Below are positions 1 through 11,879 of a stretch of DNA of 64,000 nt, in pieces. How positions within the stretch are numbered: the first letter of the stretch is position 1; the number at the start of each line of letters is the position of its first letter. The DNA is from Melitaea cinxia. Lineage: Eukaryota > Arthropoda > Insecta > Lepidoptera > Nymphalidae. The DNA lies in the NCBI RefSeq assembly GCF_905220565.1, contig NC_059402.1, positions 2,171,501-2,235,500 of the forward strand, written 5' to 3'. Both the position numbers and the translations under genes were made by a program. The notes below the pieces were generated by a model that was not told the origin of the DNA, made no database searches, and saw nothing but the letters and a program-made list of their open reading frames with translations.

Positions 1-1231
1 CTATATAAAAGTATTATTTTCATTCTTCTGATAAGTCGGCAATTTCCATCTGCATTTTACATATACATAATAATGTAAAACTTATATTTATAGCTACTTA
101 TATTTTTAAAAAGAGCACATATCACACACACGCACACATCTATAGCTTTTAATACTATTAAAAAAGCACATAATAATATACAATTGATGACTCAAAAAAT
201 CTTTTTTTTTTTTGTAATAAACAAATTCTCCAAGAACATTAGCAGACAGACGAGACAACATTTCCTTTGTTTATATTAAGCAACCTGTCTCAAATGACGA
301 GTGTGGTGTTTCGTGTTGCTAAACAGGAGTAAACTGAATGTCTTAAACGTTACTCACACAGTTTGTGCATTCATTATGAATCATATGAATTGAGAATAAA
401 TCTGGCTTGTTTATGTATTTATGTAAATAAGTCGCGAAATGTATGTACACGACTAATTTCCGAACGACTTCGCCTATGCGTGACGAGAGCGTTACGCAAA
501 GTGTTATCGGAGATGTGCTTTAGACCACACGACTGAAGTAAAACTTATTTAACTTCATCTAACTTATATATCCCTCTCAACTACCGTTCGCCTCGCCCGA
601 TCACACTTTTCGTAACGCTTTCGTCACGTCGTTTATGCTCCAGCTTACTCGCCAAATCAAGCGTGTTTAAAGAAGTTTTATTTCAAAAAATAAATAAATC
701 AATGAATAATCAAATTGAACAAAACAGAAATATAATCTTTACTATTTCTGTATAATACTCTTTTATTTGTTTATGAAAAAGCAAAACCATATAATATCTA
801 ATTGTATTTACTAAATGTAGTGCTTGCTGCGTAAGTGTAAACTCATCCTAACAGTGATATGTGTACGAACCTTTATTTCACAAGTCGTCGAAGCAAAGCT
901 TATCGTCAGCGCTACATCCGCCGACCCCCGTTCACTGATAACTGCATTCACAGATTTATATTTGTGCATTTAACTGACACGACAGACAGATCGTTAAATT
1001 TACTGAAATTTCACAATTTCAAATTTATTTTTATATATTTAAACATTTAGAACCTTCTAATTTAACCATTTTAAAATTAAAACACTTTTAATTTTGTTGT
1101 TCTTTGACCACACATGTCTTAAAATTTCGTAAAATATTTTGTTGTGTTAAATAATTGCTGTCGTGTTTTTGTTGTGTTTTGTAAATTACAATTGTGTTTC
1201 AAATTGTGTGTGATTCATTTGTTGTTGCAAA
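1..1231. other. AT-rich spacer or upstream ksr intron, no gene recognised
   Basis: No convincing coding exon was seen. The stretch holds a short CA-rich tract near 120-145, an inverted repeat at 479-628 (listed separately) and AT-rich sequence. Because the ksr exons that follow begin in the middle of the protein, this may be intron of ksr or upstream sequence of an alternative promoter; the sequence does not decide. Confidence 0.4.
479..628. repeat. Inverted repeat, 25-bp arms, about 100-bp loop
   Basis: The arm at 479-503 begins CGTGACGAGAGCGTTACG. The arm at 604-628 is its reverse complement with about two mismatches. The arms are CpG-rich in an AT-rich setting, which fits a small fold-back or MITE-type element. 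No target-site duplication was identified. Confidence 0.55.
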
Positions 1232-1270
1232 ATGTCTACGTTTTTGCAACATCGGCGAATATTCGAAGAA
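1232..1270 (+). CDS. Candidate short first coding exon (tentative)
   Basis: An ATG opens a 13-codon reading frame (MSTFLQHRRIFEE) that runs directly into a good donor, GTATGT, after GAA GAA. The exon would end in phase 0, and the next ksr exon at 1953 starts in phase 0, so splicing would give a short leader joined to the KSR kinase-like domain. The stretch just upstream is T/G-rich and lacks ATG in frame, as a 5' UTR could. The only evidence is the start, the donor and the phase match; 39 bp of open frame is expected by chance. It could equally belong to no gene. Confidence 0.2.
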
Positions 1271-1851
1271 GTATGTACGATTATGTTATGTATTGTATGT
1301 ATACATAAATATTTTTAAATAATGTATCGTAATGAAACTCGAAAAGAATTTTAATCAATATGTTTATTTGTGATATAAGCTACTGTACTTACAACTATAG
1401 TTGTCAAATAATATCTACATTTAACAAGAGTCATACTTACTATATCATTAAAATATCGTTTACCAAAAATATAATATATAGACTCACATACAGCTCTTAC
1501 TCCCAGAAAGAAACAAGAATGTATGATTTTTTTTTTAAATATAATAAAATTATTTCAGACAGGTTTCAAGGTAAACGGAGATAAGTCAATTTATCGTTAA
1601 GATATTTAAATTTTGACTCGATTCATTCTAAATATGAATGTCTCATGGTAAAAAGTGATTAAGCACTAATATATTAAACACCAAATAAATAACATTTTCT
1701 TACTAATCACATGTGTTCCCTTCTTATCAATTACGCATTGTGAATAGTTCAAATATATGTACTTATCTTCTTTTTCCTAAACACTTTAGATTTTAAAACA
1801 ACGAATCATAACTTCTACTCAACTCAGTATTATTAGTCCCGTGTAATTTCA

Positions 1852-1869
1852 CCCCCCCCCCCCCCCCCC
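1852..1869 (+). repeat. Homopolymer run of 18 C
   Basis: An uninterrupted run of 18 C is followed by TTACAG, which resembles a splice acceptor. The sequence after that AG soon hits stops, so it does not look like a coding exon start. The run sits about 80 bp upstream of the real ksr acceptor at 1951-1952. Confidence 0.8.
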
Positions 1870-1952
1870 TTACAGGATACCACACAGTAATCGTTTGTTA
1901 AAACACATTACTATCAAGAAACTATCTTATACTTTGTGTAATTCTCATCCAG

Positions 1953-4900
1953 CTGACGATGAAGGAATGGGACATACCGTACGACGAGTTGAAACTATTC
2001 GAAGTGATCGGCACGGGCCGCTTCGGGACCGTGTACCGCGGCAGCTGGCACGGCGCCGTCGCTGTCAAACTACTGCACGTGAACGCGCTCAGCGACCACT
2101 CCGTACCTCTCGACACCTTCAAGCACGAGGTAGACCAGCTTGCTTTGACTACTTTTTTAAATTTATATATCTAGGTCAGCAAACGGCTCGGTCGGATATC
2201 GTACGGCTCATCTGATGGTAAGCGATTACCGTAGCTTATAGACGTCTGCAACACCAGGAGCATCGCGAGCGCCTTGTCGACCCTATCCCCAACATGAACA
2301 CTACACTGTTTGAAAACAGTATTATTTAACTGTAATGTCGAGGTACTACCCCAGTTGGCCTGCTCCATATTTTGAGCAAAGAAATTTCCTGCTGTGCCGG
2401 ATCTGGTACGACATCTTGATTTGACCCAGACGTGACCAGTTTGTGTTTAGGCCATGCAGATCTTGTAGGCCAGCTTGTTTTGACCTGTTCCTGAACTATA
2501 TGTTTATTAGTCTATAGACTATCCAGGTTTGGTACTCCCATCTTATTATGACCTATTCATTGCCAATGTTTGTATAGGATAAGGATCTTTCCGATATGGA
2601 GAAAGAGGCATATGCCCAGCGATGGGATGTTACAGGCTAAATCGTTGTATCCATCTATGCGTGACCAATCTTTGTATAAATCATGCAGCTACGCTAGCGC
2701 TAGCTTATTATGACTCGTTTATGGCCAGTGTTTGTATAGGATACGTAGATCTGGTACTTCAGCCTAATTCAACCCATTAATTTATGCTCAGTGTTTTTAT
2801 AGGCCATGCAGATCTGGTACGTCAGCTTGTTTTGACCCTTTGGTGTCTAGTGTTTGTGTAAGTAACGCAGATCTTGGGCATGGTTAGGTAGAAATGATTA
2901 ATTATAGGAACAATTGTTTTAACAAGAGTCAAATGTCTATATCCAGTTGTTTTTAGTTCTGTACATCAATTTTTCACTGTTAACTTAAGGTTGGTGTTTC
3001 TAAGATTTTCCTTTAAAGAGCCTACTTCAATGTCTTTTCAAAAATATTTTTGAAAGTTATGCTTAACTTAATAAACCTGTCTTACACATTAACCAATATT
3101 GGTTTAATAACGTTCCAGGTGGCGACGTTTCGTAAGACTCGTCACGAGAACCTGGTGCTGTTCATGGGCGCTTGTATGAAGCCGCCGAGGCTGGCCATCG
3201 TCACATCGCTCTGCAAGGGTATGACGCTCTACACCCACATCCACCTGCGTAAGGACAAGTTCACTGCAAACAAGAGTGTCATCGTCGCCCAGCAGATTTC
3301 ACAGGTAACTTTTCTGTAGACAATTGTACAGCTGGAAATTTTAAAGTCATTCTGGAAGTCTCTAACTCTCTACATATAGACATATGTACTACAACTTGTA
3401 CAATAACTCTACCACATGCGAGAAAGTTGCCAACACGCAAAAGATGGGGCGAGATCGAATTGTTTCACGAAATTTATCGCAATACTGAAATATATGGCGT
3501 CACTGATTCAACATTAAGATTTTTTGGATTGGCGTACAAATCCGACATTCTCCATAACATTCTATCTGTAATCTAATTTCCATGACAGACAAAAGGGTAC
3601 TTAAATTCTAGAGCTACTTTTTGTCGAGTTTTTTTTTTATACCACTAGGTCGACAAACAAGCGTACGGCTCACCTGATGGTAAGAGATTACCGTAGCTTA
3701 TAGACGCCTGCAACACCAGAAGCATAGCAAGCGCGTTGCCGACCCAATCCCCAATCCCCCAGGAGCTCTGGTCACCTTACTCACCAACAGGAACACAATA
3801 CTGCTTGAAAACAGTATTATTTAGCTGTGATCTTCTGTAAGGTCGAGGTACTACCCCAATCGGGCTGCTCCATATTTTGAGCAGGACATTCCTGCTGTGC
3901 TCTACCGAGTTTCGAGTATCTTGTAGTTTAGAAACTTATTTGGTATGTTGATACTGAATAATAAAATTTAGTCATAATGATATTGCCAGATTTCAGTTTA
4001 GTACATTCTGACAAGTAGAGTATATACTATTTCGACTTATTGTAACTTACTGCTGAGTTTGGCCATATCGTAATTTATTTGCAGAATGTGTATTAAAAGT
4101 TATAAATTTTATTAAGATTTTAATATTCCCTATTCAGGGTATGGGGTATCTTCACGCTAGAGGGATAATTCACAAGGACCTGAAGACGAAAAATATATTT
4201 CTTGAGAATGGGAAAGTGGTCATCACTGACTTTGGACTCTTCAGTGTCACCAAATTGTGCTTTGGCAACAAGTGAGTTATAATTACAAGAATTAATTTTA
4301 AATGCTTAAACTGATTCATAGAAAGAAAACTACATATTGCTTGGTATCAACATTATTCACTTTAAGATTCTTTCTTCACAAATTTTCGACAAATTATTAA
4401 CACAGGAATATAATCAGTATTTTTTAAGCCAGATTGTCTCCAGTACTTTTTTTTTTGTCTTATCCAGTATTTACAGATTTAAAAAGGCTGACAGTATTTA
4501 CTTTTTTATGTATGTATATACAACTAGGTCGATAAACAAGCCTACGGCTCAGCCGATGGTAAGTGATAACTGTAGCCTATAGACACTTGCAACACCAGAA
4601 GCATCACAAGCGCGTTACTAACCCTATGTTCCAACACCACAACCAGAAGCTCTGGTCACCTTACGTAAGTGGGGCTGTTCCAGATATTGAGCAGGATATT
4701 GCCCTATAAAGGTTGTAATGGGAGATGGAAATCAAACCATGTCGAATGCTCTAGTAAGACTACTTTATTAATACGTTACTCATGTAATTTATACTTACAT
4801 TTAGGATATATGTATATTCGCTAATATAATATAGTACGCCCACACAGCCCGCTGTGACCTTTCTTTTTTTTAACGTGGGGAAAATCCATCATGGATACCC

Positions 4901-7900
4901 TCTGGCGCGGCATGGATACCTTCCTCAGCTGTTATTTGAAAGTAATTGTTTTCGTTTTAAGCCTGTAACATCCCACTATGGAGAGGACATAGGCCCCTTT
5001 CTCCACGTAGAAGAAGTATTTAAGCTCAATCAACCGCGCTGCTCCACTGCGGATCGGCGAATACATTGCCGACTATGACTAACGGTCGCTATCAGATATC
5101 TATGATAACAACCAGGACCGACGACTTAACGTGCTCTCCGAAGCACGGGGGGGGGGGGACAAGGACAGACATCCAAACCGGAAATGAATATTCGTAAAAA
5201 TTGAAATATCTATCCCGAGCAGGAATCGAACTAGTCGCACCACTACACCAAAGCGGTTGTTTAAGTAAATGTCTAACTCCCCGTCCCCAGACGCAGCGCA
5301 CGCGGAGACAGCCTGGGCATCCCGCCGGGCTGGCTGTGCTACCTGGCGCCCGAGCTGGTGCGCGCGCTGCGGCCGCACGCCTCGCTGCACCTGCCCTTCT
5401 CCAAGTGCACCGACGTCTACGCCTTCGGGTGAGCACGCACCGCACACTACACACCGCACACTCCACTACACACTACACGCGGCCACACCTGGGCATCCCG
5501 CCGGGCTGGCTGTGCTACCTGGCGCCCGAGCTGGTGCGCGCGCTGCGGCCGCACGCCTCGCTGCACCTGCCCTTCTCCAAGTGCACCGACGTCTACGCCT
5601 TCGGGTGAGCACGCACCGCACACTACACACCGCACACTCCACTACACACTACACGCGGCCACACCTGGGCATCCCGCCGGGCTGGCTGTGCTACCTGGCG
5701 CCCGAGCTGGTGCGCGCGCTGCGGCCGCACGCCTCGCTGCACCTGCCCTTCTCCAAGTGCACCGACGTCTACGCCTTCGGGTGAGCACGCACCGCACACT
5801 ACACACCGCACACTCCACTACACACTACACGCGGCCACACCTGGGCATCCCGCCGGGCTGGCTGTGCTACCTGGCGCCCGAGCTGGTGCGCGCGCTGCGG
5901 CCGCACGCCTCGCTGCACCTGCCCTTCTCCAAGTGCACCGACGTCTACGCCTTCGGGTGAGCACGCACCGCACACTACACACCGCACACTCCACTACACA
6001 CTACACGCGGCCACACCTGGGCATCCCGCCGGGCTGGCTGTGCTACCTGGCGCCCGAGCTGGTGCGCGCGCTGCGGCCGCACGCCTCGCTGCACCTGCCC
6101 TTCTCCAAGTGCACCGACGTCTACGCCTTCGGGTGAGCACGCACCGCACACTACACACCGCACACTCCACTACACACTACACGCGGCCACACCTGGGCAT
6201 CCCGCCGGGCTGGCTGTGCTACCTGGCGCCCGAGCTGGTGCGCGCGCTGCGGCCGCACGCCTCGCTGCACCTGCCCTTCTCCAAGTGCACCGACGTCTAC
6301 GCCTTCGGGTGAGCACGCACCGCACACTACACACCGCACACTCCACTACACACTACACGCGGCCACACCTGGGCATCCCGCCGGGCTGGCTGTGCTACCT
6401 GGCGCCCGAGCTGGTGCGCGCGCTGCGGCCGCACGCCTCGCTGCACCTGCCCTTCTCCAAGTGCACCGACGTCTACGCCTTCGGGTGAGCACGCACCGCA
6501 CACTACACACCGCACACTCCACTACACACTACACGCGGCCACACCTGGGCATCCCGCCGGGCTGGCTGTGCTACCTGGCGCCCGAGCTGGTGCGCGCGCT
6601 GCGGCCGCACGCCTCGCTGCACCTGCCCTTCTCCAAGTGCACCGACGTCTACGCCTTCGGGTGAGCACGCACCGCACACTACACACCGCACACTCCACTA
6701 CACACTACACGCGGCCACACCTGGGCATCCCGCCGGGCTGGCTGTGCTACCTGGCGCCCGAGCTGGTGCGCGCGCTGCGGCCGCACGCCTCGCTGCACCT
6801 GCCCTTCTCCAAGTGCACCGACGTCTACGCCTTCGGGTGAGCACGCACCGCACACTACACACCGCACACTCCACTACACACTACACGCGGCCACACCTGG
6901 GCATCCCGCCGGGCTGGCTGTGCTACCTGGCGCCCGAGCTGGTGCGCGCGCTGCGGCCGCACGCCTCGCTGCACCTGCCCTTCTCCAAGTGCACCGACGT
7001 CTACGCCTTCGGGTGAGCACGCACCGCACACTACACACCGCACACTCCACTACACACTACACGCGGCCACACCTGGGCATCCCGCCGGGCTGGCTGTGCT
7101 ACCTGGCGCCCGAGCTGGTGCGCGCGCTGCGGCCGCACGCCTCGCTGCACCTGCCCTTCTCCAAGTGCACCGACGTCTACGCCTTCGGGTGAGCACGCAC
7201 CGCACACTACACACCGCACACTCCACTACACACTACACGCGGCCACACCTGGGCATCCCGCCGGGCTGGCTGTGCTACCTGGCGCCCGAGCTGGTGCGCG
7301 CGCTGCGGCCGCACGCCTCGCTGCACCTGCCCTTCTCCAAGTGCACCGACGTCTACGCCTTCGGGTGAGCACGCACCGCACACTACACACCGCACACTCC
7401 ACTACACACTACACGCGGCCACACCTGGGCATCCCGCCGGGCTGGCTGTGCTACCTGGCGCCCGAGCTGGTGCGCGCGCTGCGGCCGCACGCCTCGCTGC
7501 ACCTGCCCTTCTCCAAGTGCACCGACGTCTACGCCTTCGGGTGAGCACGCACCGCACACTACACACCGCACACTCCACTACACACTACACGCGGCCACAC
7601 CTGGGCATCCCGCCGGGCTGGCTGTGCTACCTGGCGCCCGAGCTGGTGCGCGCGCTGCGGCCGCACGCCTCGCTGCACCTGCCCTTCTCCAAGTGCACCG
7701 ACGTCTACGCCTTCGGGTGAGCACGCACCGCACACTACACACCGCACACTCCACTACACACTACACGCGGCCACACCTGGGCATCCCGCCGGGCTGGCTG
7801 TGCTACCTGGCGCCCGAGCTGGTGCGCGCGCTGCGGCCGCACGCCTCGCTGCACCTGCCCTTCTCCAAGTGCACCGACGTCTACGCCTTCGGGTGAGCAC

Positions 7901-10900
7901 GCACCGCACACTACACACCGCACACTCCACTACACACTACACGCGGCCACACCTGGGCATCCCGCCGGGCTGGCTGTGCTACCTGGCGCCCGAGCTGGTG
8001 CGCGCGCTGCGGCCGCACGCCTCGCTGCACCTGCCCTTCTCCAAGTGCACCGACGTCTACGCCTTCGGGTGAGCACGCACCGCACACTACACACCGCACA
8101 CTCCACTACACACTACACGCGGCCACACCTGGGCATCCCGCCGGGCTGGCTGTGCTACCTGGCGCCCGAGCTGGTGCGCGCGCTGCGGCCGCACGCCTCG
8201 CTGCACCTGCCCTTCTCCAAGTGCACCGACGTCTACGCCTTCGGGTGAGCACGCACCGCACACTACACACCGCACACTCCACTACACACTACACGCGGCC
8301 ACACCTGGGCATCCCGCCGGGCTGGCTGTGCTACCTGGCGCCCGAGCTGGTGCGCGCGCTGCGGCCGCACGCCTCGCTGCACCTGCCCTTCTCCAAGTGC
8401 ACCGACGTCTACGCCTTCGGGTGAGCACGCACCGCACACTACACACCGCACACTCCACTACACACTACACGCGGCCACACCTGGGCATCCCGCCGGGCTG
8501 GCTGTGCTACCTGGCGCCCGAGCTGGTGCGCGCGCTGCGGCCGCACGCCTCGCTGCACCTGCCCTTCTCCAAGTGCACCGACGTCTACGCCTTCGGGTGA
8601 GCACGCACCGCACACTACACACCGCACACTCCACTACACACTACACGCGGCCACACCTGGGCATCCCGCCGGGCTGGCTGTGCTACCTGGCGCCCGAGCT
8701 GGTGCGCGCGCTGCGGCCGCACGCCTCGCTGCACCTGCCCTTCTCCAAGTGCACCGACGTCTACGCCTTCGGGTGAGCACGCACCGCACACTACACACCG
8801 CACACTCCACTACACACTACACGCGGCCACACCTGGGCATCCCGCCGGGCTGGCTGTGCTACCTGGCGCCCGAGCTGGTGCGCGCGCTGCGGCCGCACGC
8901 CTCGCTGCACCTGCCCTTCTCCAAGTGCACCGACGTCTACGCCTTCGGGTGAGCACGCACCGCACACTACACACCGCACACTCCACTACACACTACACGC
9001 GGCCACACCTGGGCATCCCGCCGGGCTGGCTGTGCTACCTGGCGCCCGAGCTGGTGCGCGCGCTGCGGCCGCACGCCTCGCTGCACCTGCCCTTCTCCAA
9101 GTGCACCGACGTCTACGCCTTCGGGTGAGCACGCACCGCACACTACACACCGCACACTCCACTACACACTACACGCGGCCACACCTGGGCATCCCGCCGG
9201 GCTGGCTGTGCTACCTGGCGCCCGAGCTGGTGCGCGCGCTGCGGCCGCACGCCTCGCTGCACCTGCCCTTCTCCAAGTGCACCGACGTCTACGCCTTCGG
9301 GTGAGCACGCACCGCACACTACACACCGCACACTCCACTACACACTACACGCGGCCACACCTGGGCATCCCGCCGGGCTGGCTGTGCTACCTGGCGCCCG
9401 AGCTGGTGCGCGCGCTGCGGCCGCACGCCTCGCTGCACCTGCCCTTCTCCAAGTGCACCGACGTCTACGCCTTCGGGTGAGCACGCACCGCACACTACAC
9501 ACCGCACACTCCACTACACACTACACGCGGCCACACCTGGGCATCCCGCCGGGCTGGCTGTGCTACCTGGCGCCCGAGCTGGTGCGCGCGCTGCGGCCGC
9601 ACGCCTCGCTGCACCTGCCCTTCTCCAAGTGCACCGACGTCTACGCCTTCGGGTGAGCACGCACCGCACACTACACACCGCACACTCCACTACACACTAC
9701 ACGCGGCCACACCTGGGCATCCCGCCGGGCTGGCTGTGCTACCTGGCGCCCGAGCTGGTGCGCGCGCTGCGGCCGCACGCCTCGCTGCACCTGCCCTTCT
9801 CCAAGTGCACCGACGTCTACGCCTTCGGGTGAGCACGCACCGCACACTACACACCGCACACTCCACTACACACTACACGCGGCCACACCTGGGCATCCCG
9901 CCGGGCTGGCTGTGCTACCTGGCGCCCGAGCTGGTGCGCGCGCTGCGGCCGCACGCCTCGCTGCACCTGCCCTTCTCCAAGTGCACCGACGTCTACGCCT
10001 TCGGGTGAGCACGCACCGCACACTACACACCGCACACTCCACTACACACTACACGCGGCCACACCTGGGCATCCCGCCGGGCTGGCTGTGCTACCTGGCG
10101 CCCGAGCTGGTGCGCGCGCTTATGAAAATGTAGTAGACAAAGTGTTGTCATTAAATTTCAGTAAGAAACAAAAATACTCAACATAGTTGAATTTTTAGTA
10201 TGTGTGTTTATTGTATGTTATGGAAAAACTTTGCTACTCTCTAACATATCTTCAATTTCTACGTAAATATTACACTACATATATCGATAGTTCTAGTTAT
10301 TAAATACAAATTTTGTCCAATAACAACAGGACGGTGTGGTATGAACTACTGTGTGGGGAATACCCTTTTAAGGGACAACCACCGGAAGCTATCATCTGGC
10401 AAGTTGGCAAGGGCGTCAAGCAATCACTGGCTAACATGCAGGCGTCCAGAGACATTAAGGTAAATAAAAATATACTTGTACATTTTTATAATATTATAAG
10501 TGATTTGTGACTTTTCCTAGTATTTGATTTGTAACGATAGAGTGTATATCTCCAACAAGAGTTTTAATAACAAAAACATACATCAACATATTATTTCATG
10601 TTATTGTAGTCATAACAAACGACAGTTATCAGTTCTTTTCAATGATTTTTTTAAGCCTTATTTTAAAAAAATTAATTTTTTTAAATAAGGCTTTTTATTC
10701 TTGTAATCAATCTTTTAAATAAATATATTGGTGTAAGGATATTGAGAACAGCTGCTAATATTATTACAAAATATTAAAAGAATTTCAGAATTAAACATAA
10801 ATTGAAATCTAGATTAGCAATAACTAAAAAACACCAGTAATCGTATTATTTTCTAATGTTTATCCTGTGTTGTAAGCATATTATTTTCTAATGTCCTGTC

Positions 10901-11197
10901 TTGACCATGGTTGGTGTAAAGTAGCCGAAACGTCAGGCATATAAAAAACCCAAAAATAAACCGTGATAAAATCTGAAAAAGTTGTTTCATTTTCACCAGG
11001 CTCGATAAGAGTAATATTTAATTGATTTATATGTTATGTTTCAGGACATCCTAATGTTATGCTGGTCATACCGGTCGTGCGAGCGGCCGGACTTCCCCCA
11101 CCTGCTGTCAACGCTAGAGAAGCTGCCCCGCAAGCGACTAGCGCGCTCCCCCTCCCATCCCGTACATCTGTCCCGTTCAGCGGACTCGGTGTTCTGA
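1953..11197 (+). CDS. ksr: Kinase suppressor of Ras (KSR), C-terminal kinase-like domain, 5' partial
   Basis: Six exons join in phase: 1953-2129, 3119-3304, 4138-4271, 5291-5428, 10330-10459 and 11045-11197 (TGA), giving 305 residues. KSR is the membrane-recruited scaffold that brings Raf, MEK and ERK together in Ras signalling. The product starts EWDIPYDELKLFEVIG, has a Gly-rich loop GTGRFG, VAVKLL (the ATP lysine is present, as in fly KSR and unlike Arg in mammalian KSR1), the KSR hallmark HKDLKTKN in place of HRDL, DFG, CYLAPEL, DVYAFGTVWYEL and a C-terminus ending KKRLARSPSHPV-like then SADSVF, very close to Drosophila KSR as I recall it. The conserved N-terminal CA1-CA3 regions must lie upstream of the window. 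The exon at 5291 is the first unit of a 27-copy tandem array. Three SINE-like insertions sit in the introns. Splice positions were read by eye and checked for phase. Confidence 0.93.
2155..2402 (+). repeat. SINE-like dispersed element, family A
   Basis: This matches the copies at about 3630, 4500, 30505 and 60190 (shared motifs GTACGGCTCA, TGATGGTAAG, GATTACCGTAGC, ending CCTGCTGTGCC). It lies in the first ksr intron of the window and is internally shortened relative to the 3630 copy. No tRNA boxes were noted. Boundaries are approximate. Confidence 0.65.
2395..2880 (+). repeat. Decayed minisatellite, roughly 60-bp units
   Basis: Recurrent blocks of the form GCAGATCTGGTAC, then AGCTTGTTTTGACC, then CCAGTGTTTGTATAGG repeat about eight times with many changes. 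A SINE 3' tail (about 2590-2640) interrupts the array. The spacing is near 60 bp. It is in a ksr intron. Confidence 0.55.
2575..2640 (+). repeat. 3' tail of tRNA-derived SINE, family B
   Basis: It carries GAGAAAGAGGCATATGCCCA and GGGATGTTACAGGCT, the 3' end shared with the full-length copy at about 48150-48485. Only the tail is present. Confidence 0.6.
3630..3905 (+). repeat. SINE-like dispersed element, family A
   Basis: This is a fuller copy of the element at 2155, with CAACACCAGAAGC, CAGGAGCTCTGGTCACC and CTGCTTGAAAACAGTATT blocks, ending CATTCCTGCTGTGC. It lies in a ksr intron; boundaries are approximate. Confidence 0.7.
4500..4705 (+). repeat. SINE-like dispersed element, family A, partial
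   Basis: This is the third copy in consecutive ksr introns, starting near ACTAGGTCGATAAACAAG and ending near the TTGAGCAGG block. The middle is shortened. Confidence 0.6.
4959..5270 (-). repeat. tRNA-derived SINE, family B, reverse orientation
   Basis: Read on the minus strand it has a box-A-like TTGGTGTAGTGG and a box-B-like GTTCGATTCC near 5225-5265, then the body, and the 3' tail shared with other family B copies near 4965-5000. A run of 12 G interrupts it at 5147-5158. It ends only about 20 bp before the acceptor of the tandemly repeated ksr exon (5289-5290). Confidence 0.65.
5312..10120 (+). repeat. 176-bp exon-intron tandem array inside ksr (27.3 units)
   Basis: Units start at 5312 and every 176 bp thereafter; the 28th starts at 10064 and breaks off at 10120/10121. 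Each full unit has 117 bp of ksr exon (encoding LGIPPGWLCYLAPELVRA and on to DVYAFG) followed by the donor GTGAGC and 59 bp of intron made of C/A-rich CACTACACAC-type sequence. By eye the copies are identical, the first (functional) exon included. Units 2 onward lack the true acceptor (CCCCAG at 5285-5290) because intron sequence joins straight to CCTGGGCAT. The period is 2 modulo 3, and each donor read through in the KSR frame gives GGG TGA, a stop. The array is strongly GC-rich in an AT-rich neighbourhood. It may be a real intragenic satellite or an assembly artefact. Confidence 0.95.
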
Positions 11198-11879
11198 GAG
11201 CGGCTAGCAGGCGCGCTTTGTGTGCAGCCGTAGGCTGATTTAAGTAACGCTGACTGGAAATCACGAGTCGGCGCTGAGGATAAGACGTATTGTATGTTTA
11301 TGTTATGAATTGTGCTGATTGTCGCGGTATACTGATAAAATATACTGATAGGTCAGCCCATAGTTCGTCAGACCTGTGGGTCAGTGCGAGACGTTTTAAT
11401 ATCGCGCTGACCGCAGTGTACGGATGCAGAAAATATAGAATGCATTAATTAATGGCACTCTTTCGGTGACGATCAGCGACAGCTTAGGGCGTAACTCAGT
11501 GACATATTTTAAGATTCAGCGCCCGGGCCATTTTAATTTACTGCTCCATAAATGAAGGGAAAAGGTAAATGCAGCGTATCTATTAAGGATGTGTTAATAA
11601 TTTTTTAGTTGTCCATTGTTGTAAATATCAAATAATTTTTCACATCCCTAGTACGTATGATCAGTTATCGCCGCTCCTCACAGAACGCCGCCCCGGGCCA
11701 TGGCCCTAGACCCTAGCGTAAATACGCCCATGGCGTAACTCGTATCGCAGCAAAACACAGATGCGAAGAAATGCGCAGTGCGTTAATTAACGACTTCCGC
11801 TGAGCGCGACACTAGAAATCCGCTCAGCTTATTCAGATATACTTTATAGAAATTCATATATTTTATCTATCTCTCAGAA

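Noticed and set aside
1870..1952. TTACAG after the poly-C tract as a ksr exon start
   Set aside because: The sequence after it meets a stop quickly, and the acceptor at 1951-1952 gives the conserved KSR start in frame.
5312..10120. CRISPR-like or protein-repeat array
   Set aside because: There is no repeat/spacer alternation; units are contiguous copies of a eukaryotic exon plus intron, and the period is not a multiple of three.
5269..10133. Repeated open frames on both strands across the array, about 62 and 90 codons each
   Set aside because: They are out-of-frame or antisense readings of the same GC-rich 176-bp unit and start without proper ATG context; only the first unit is a real exon.
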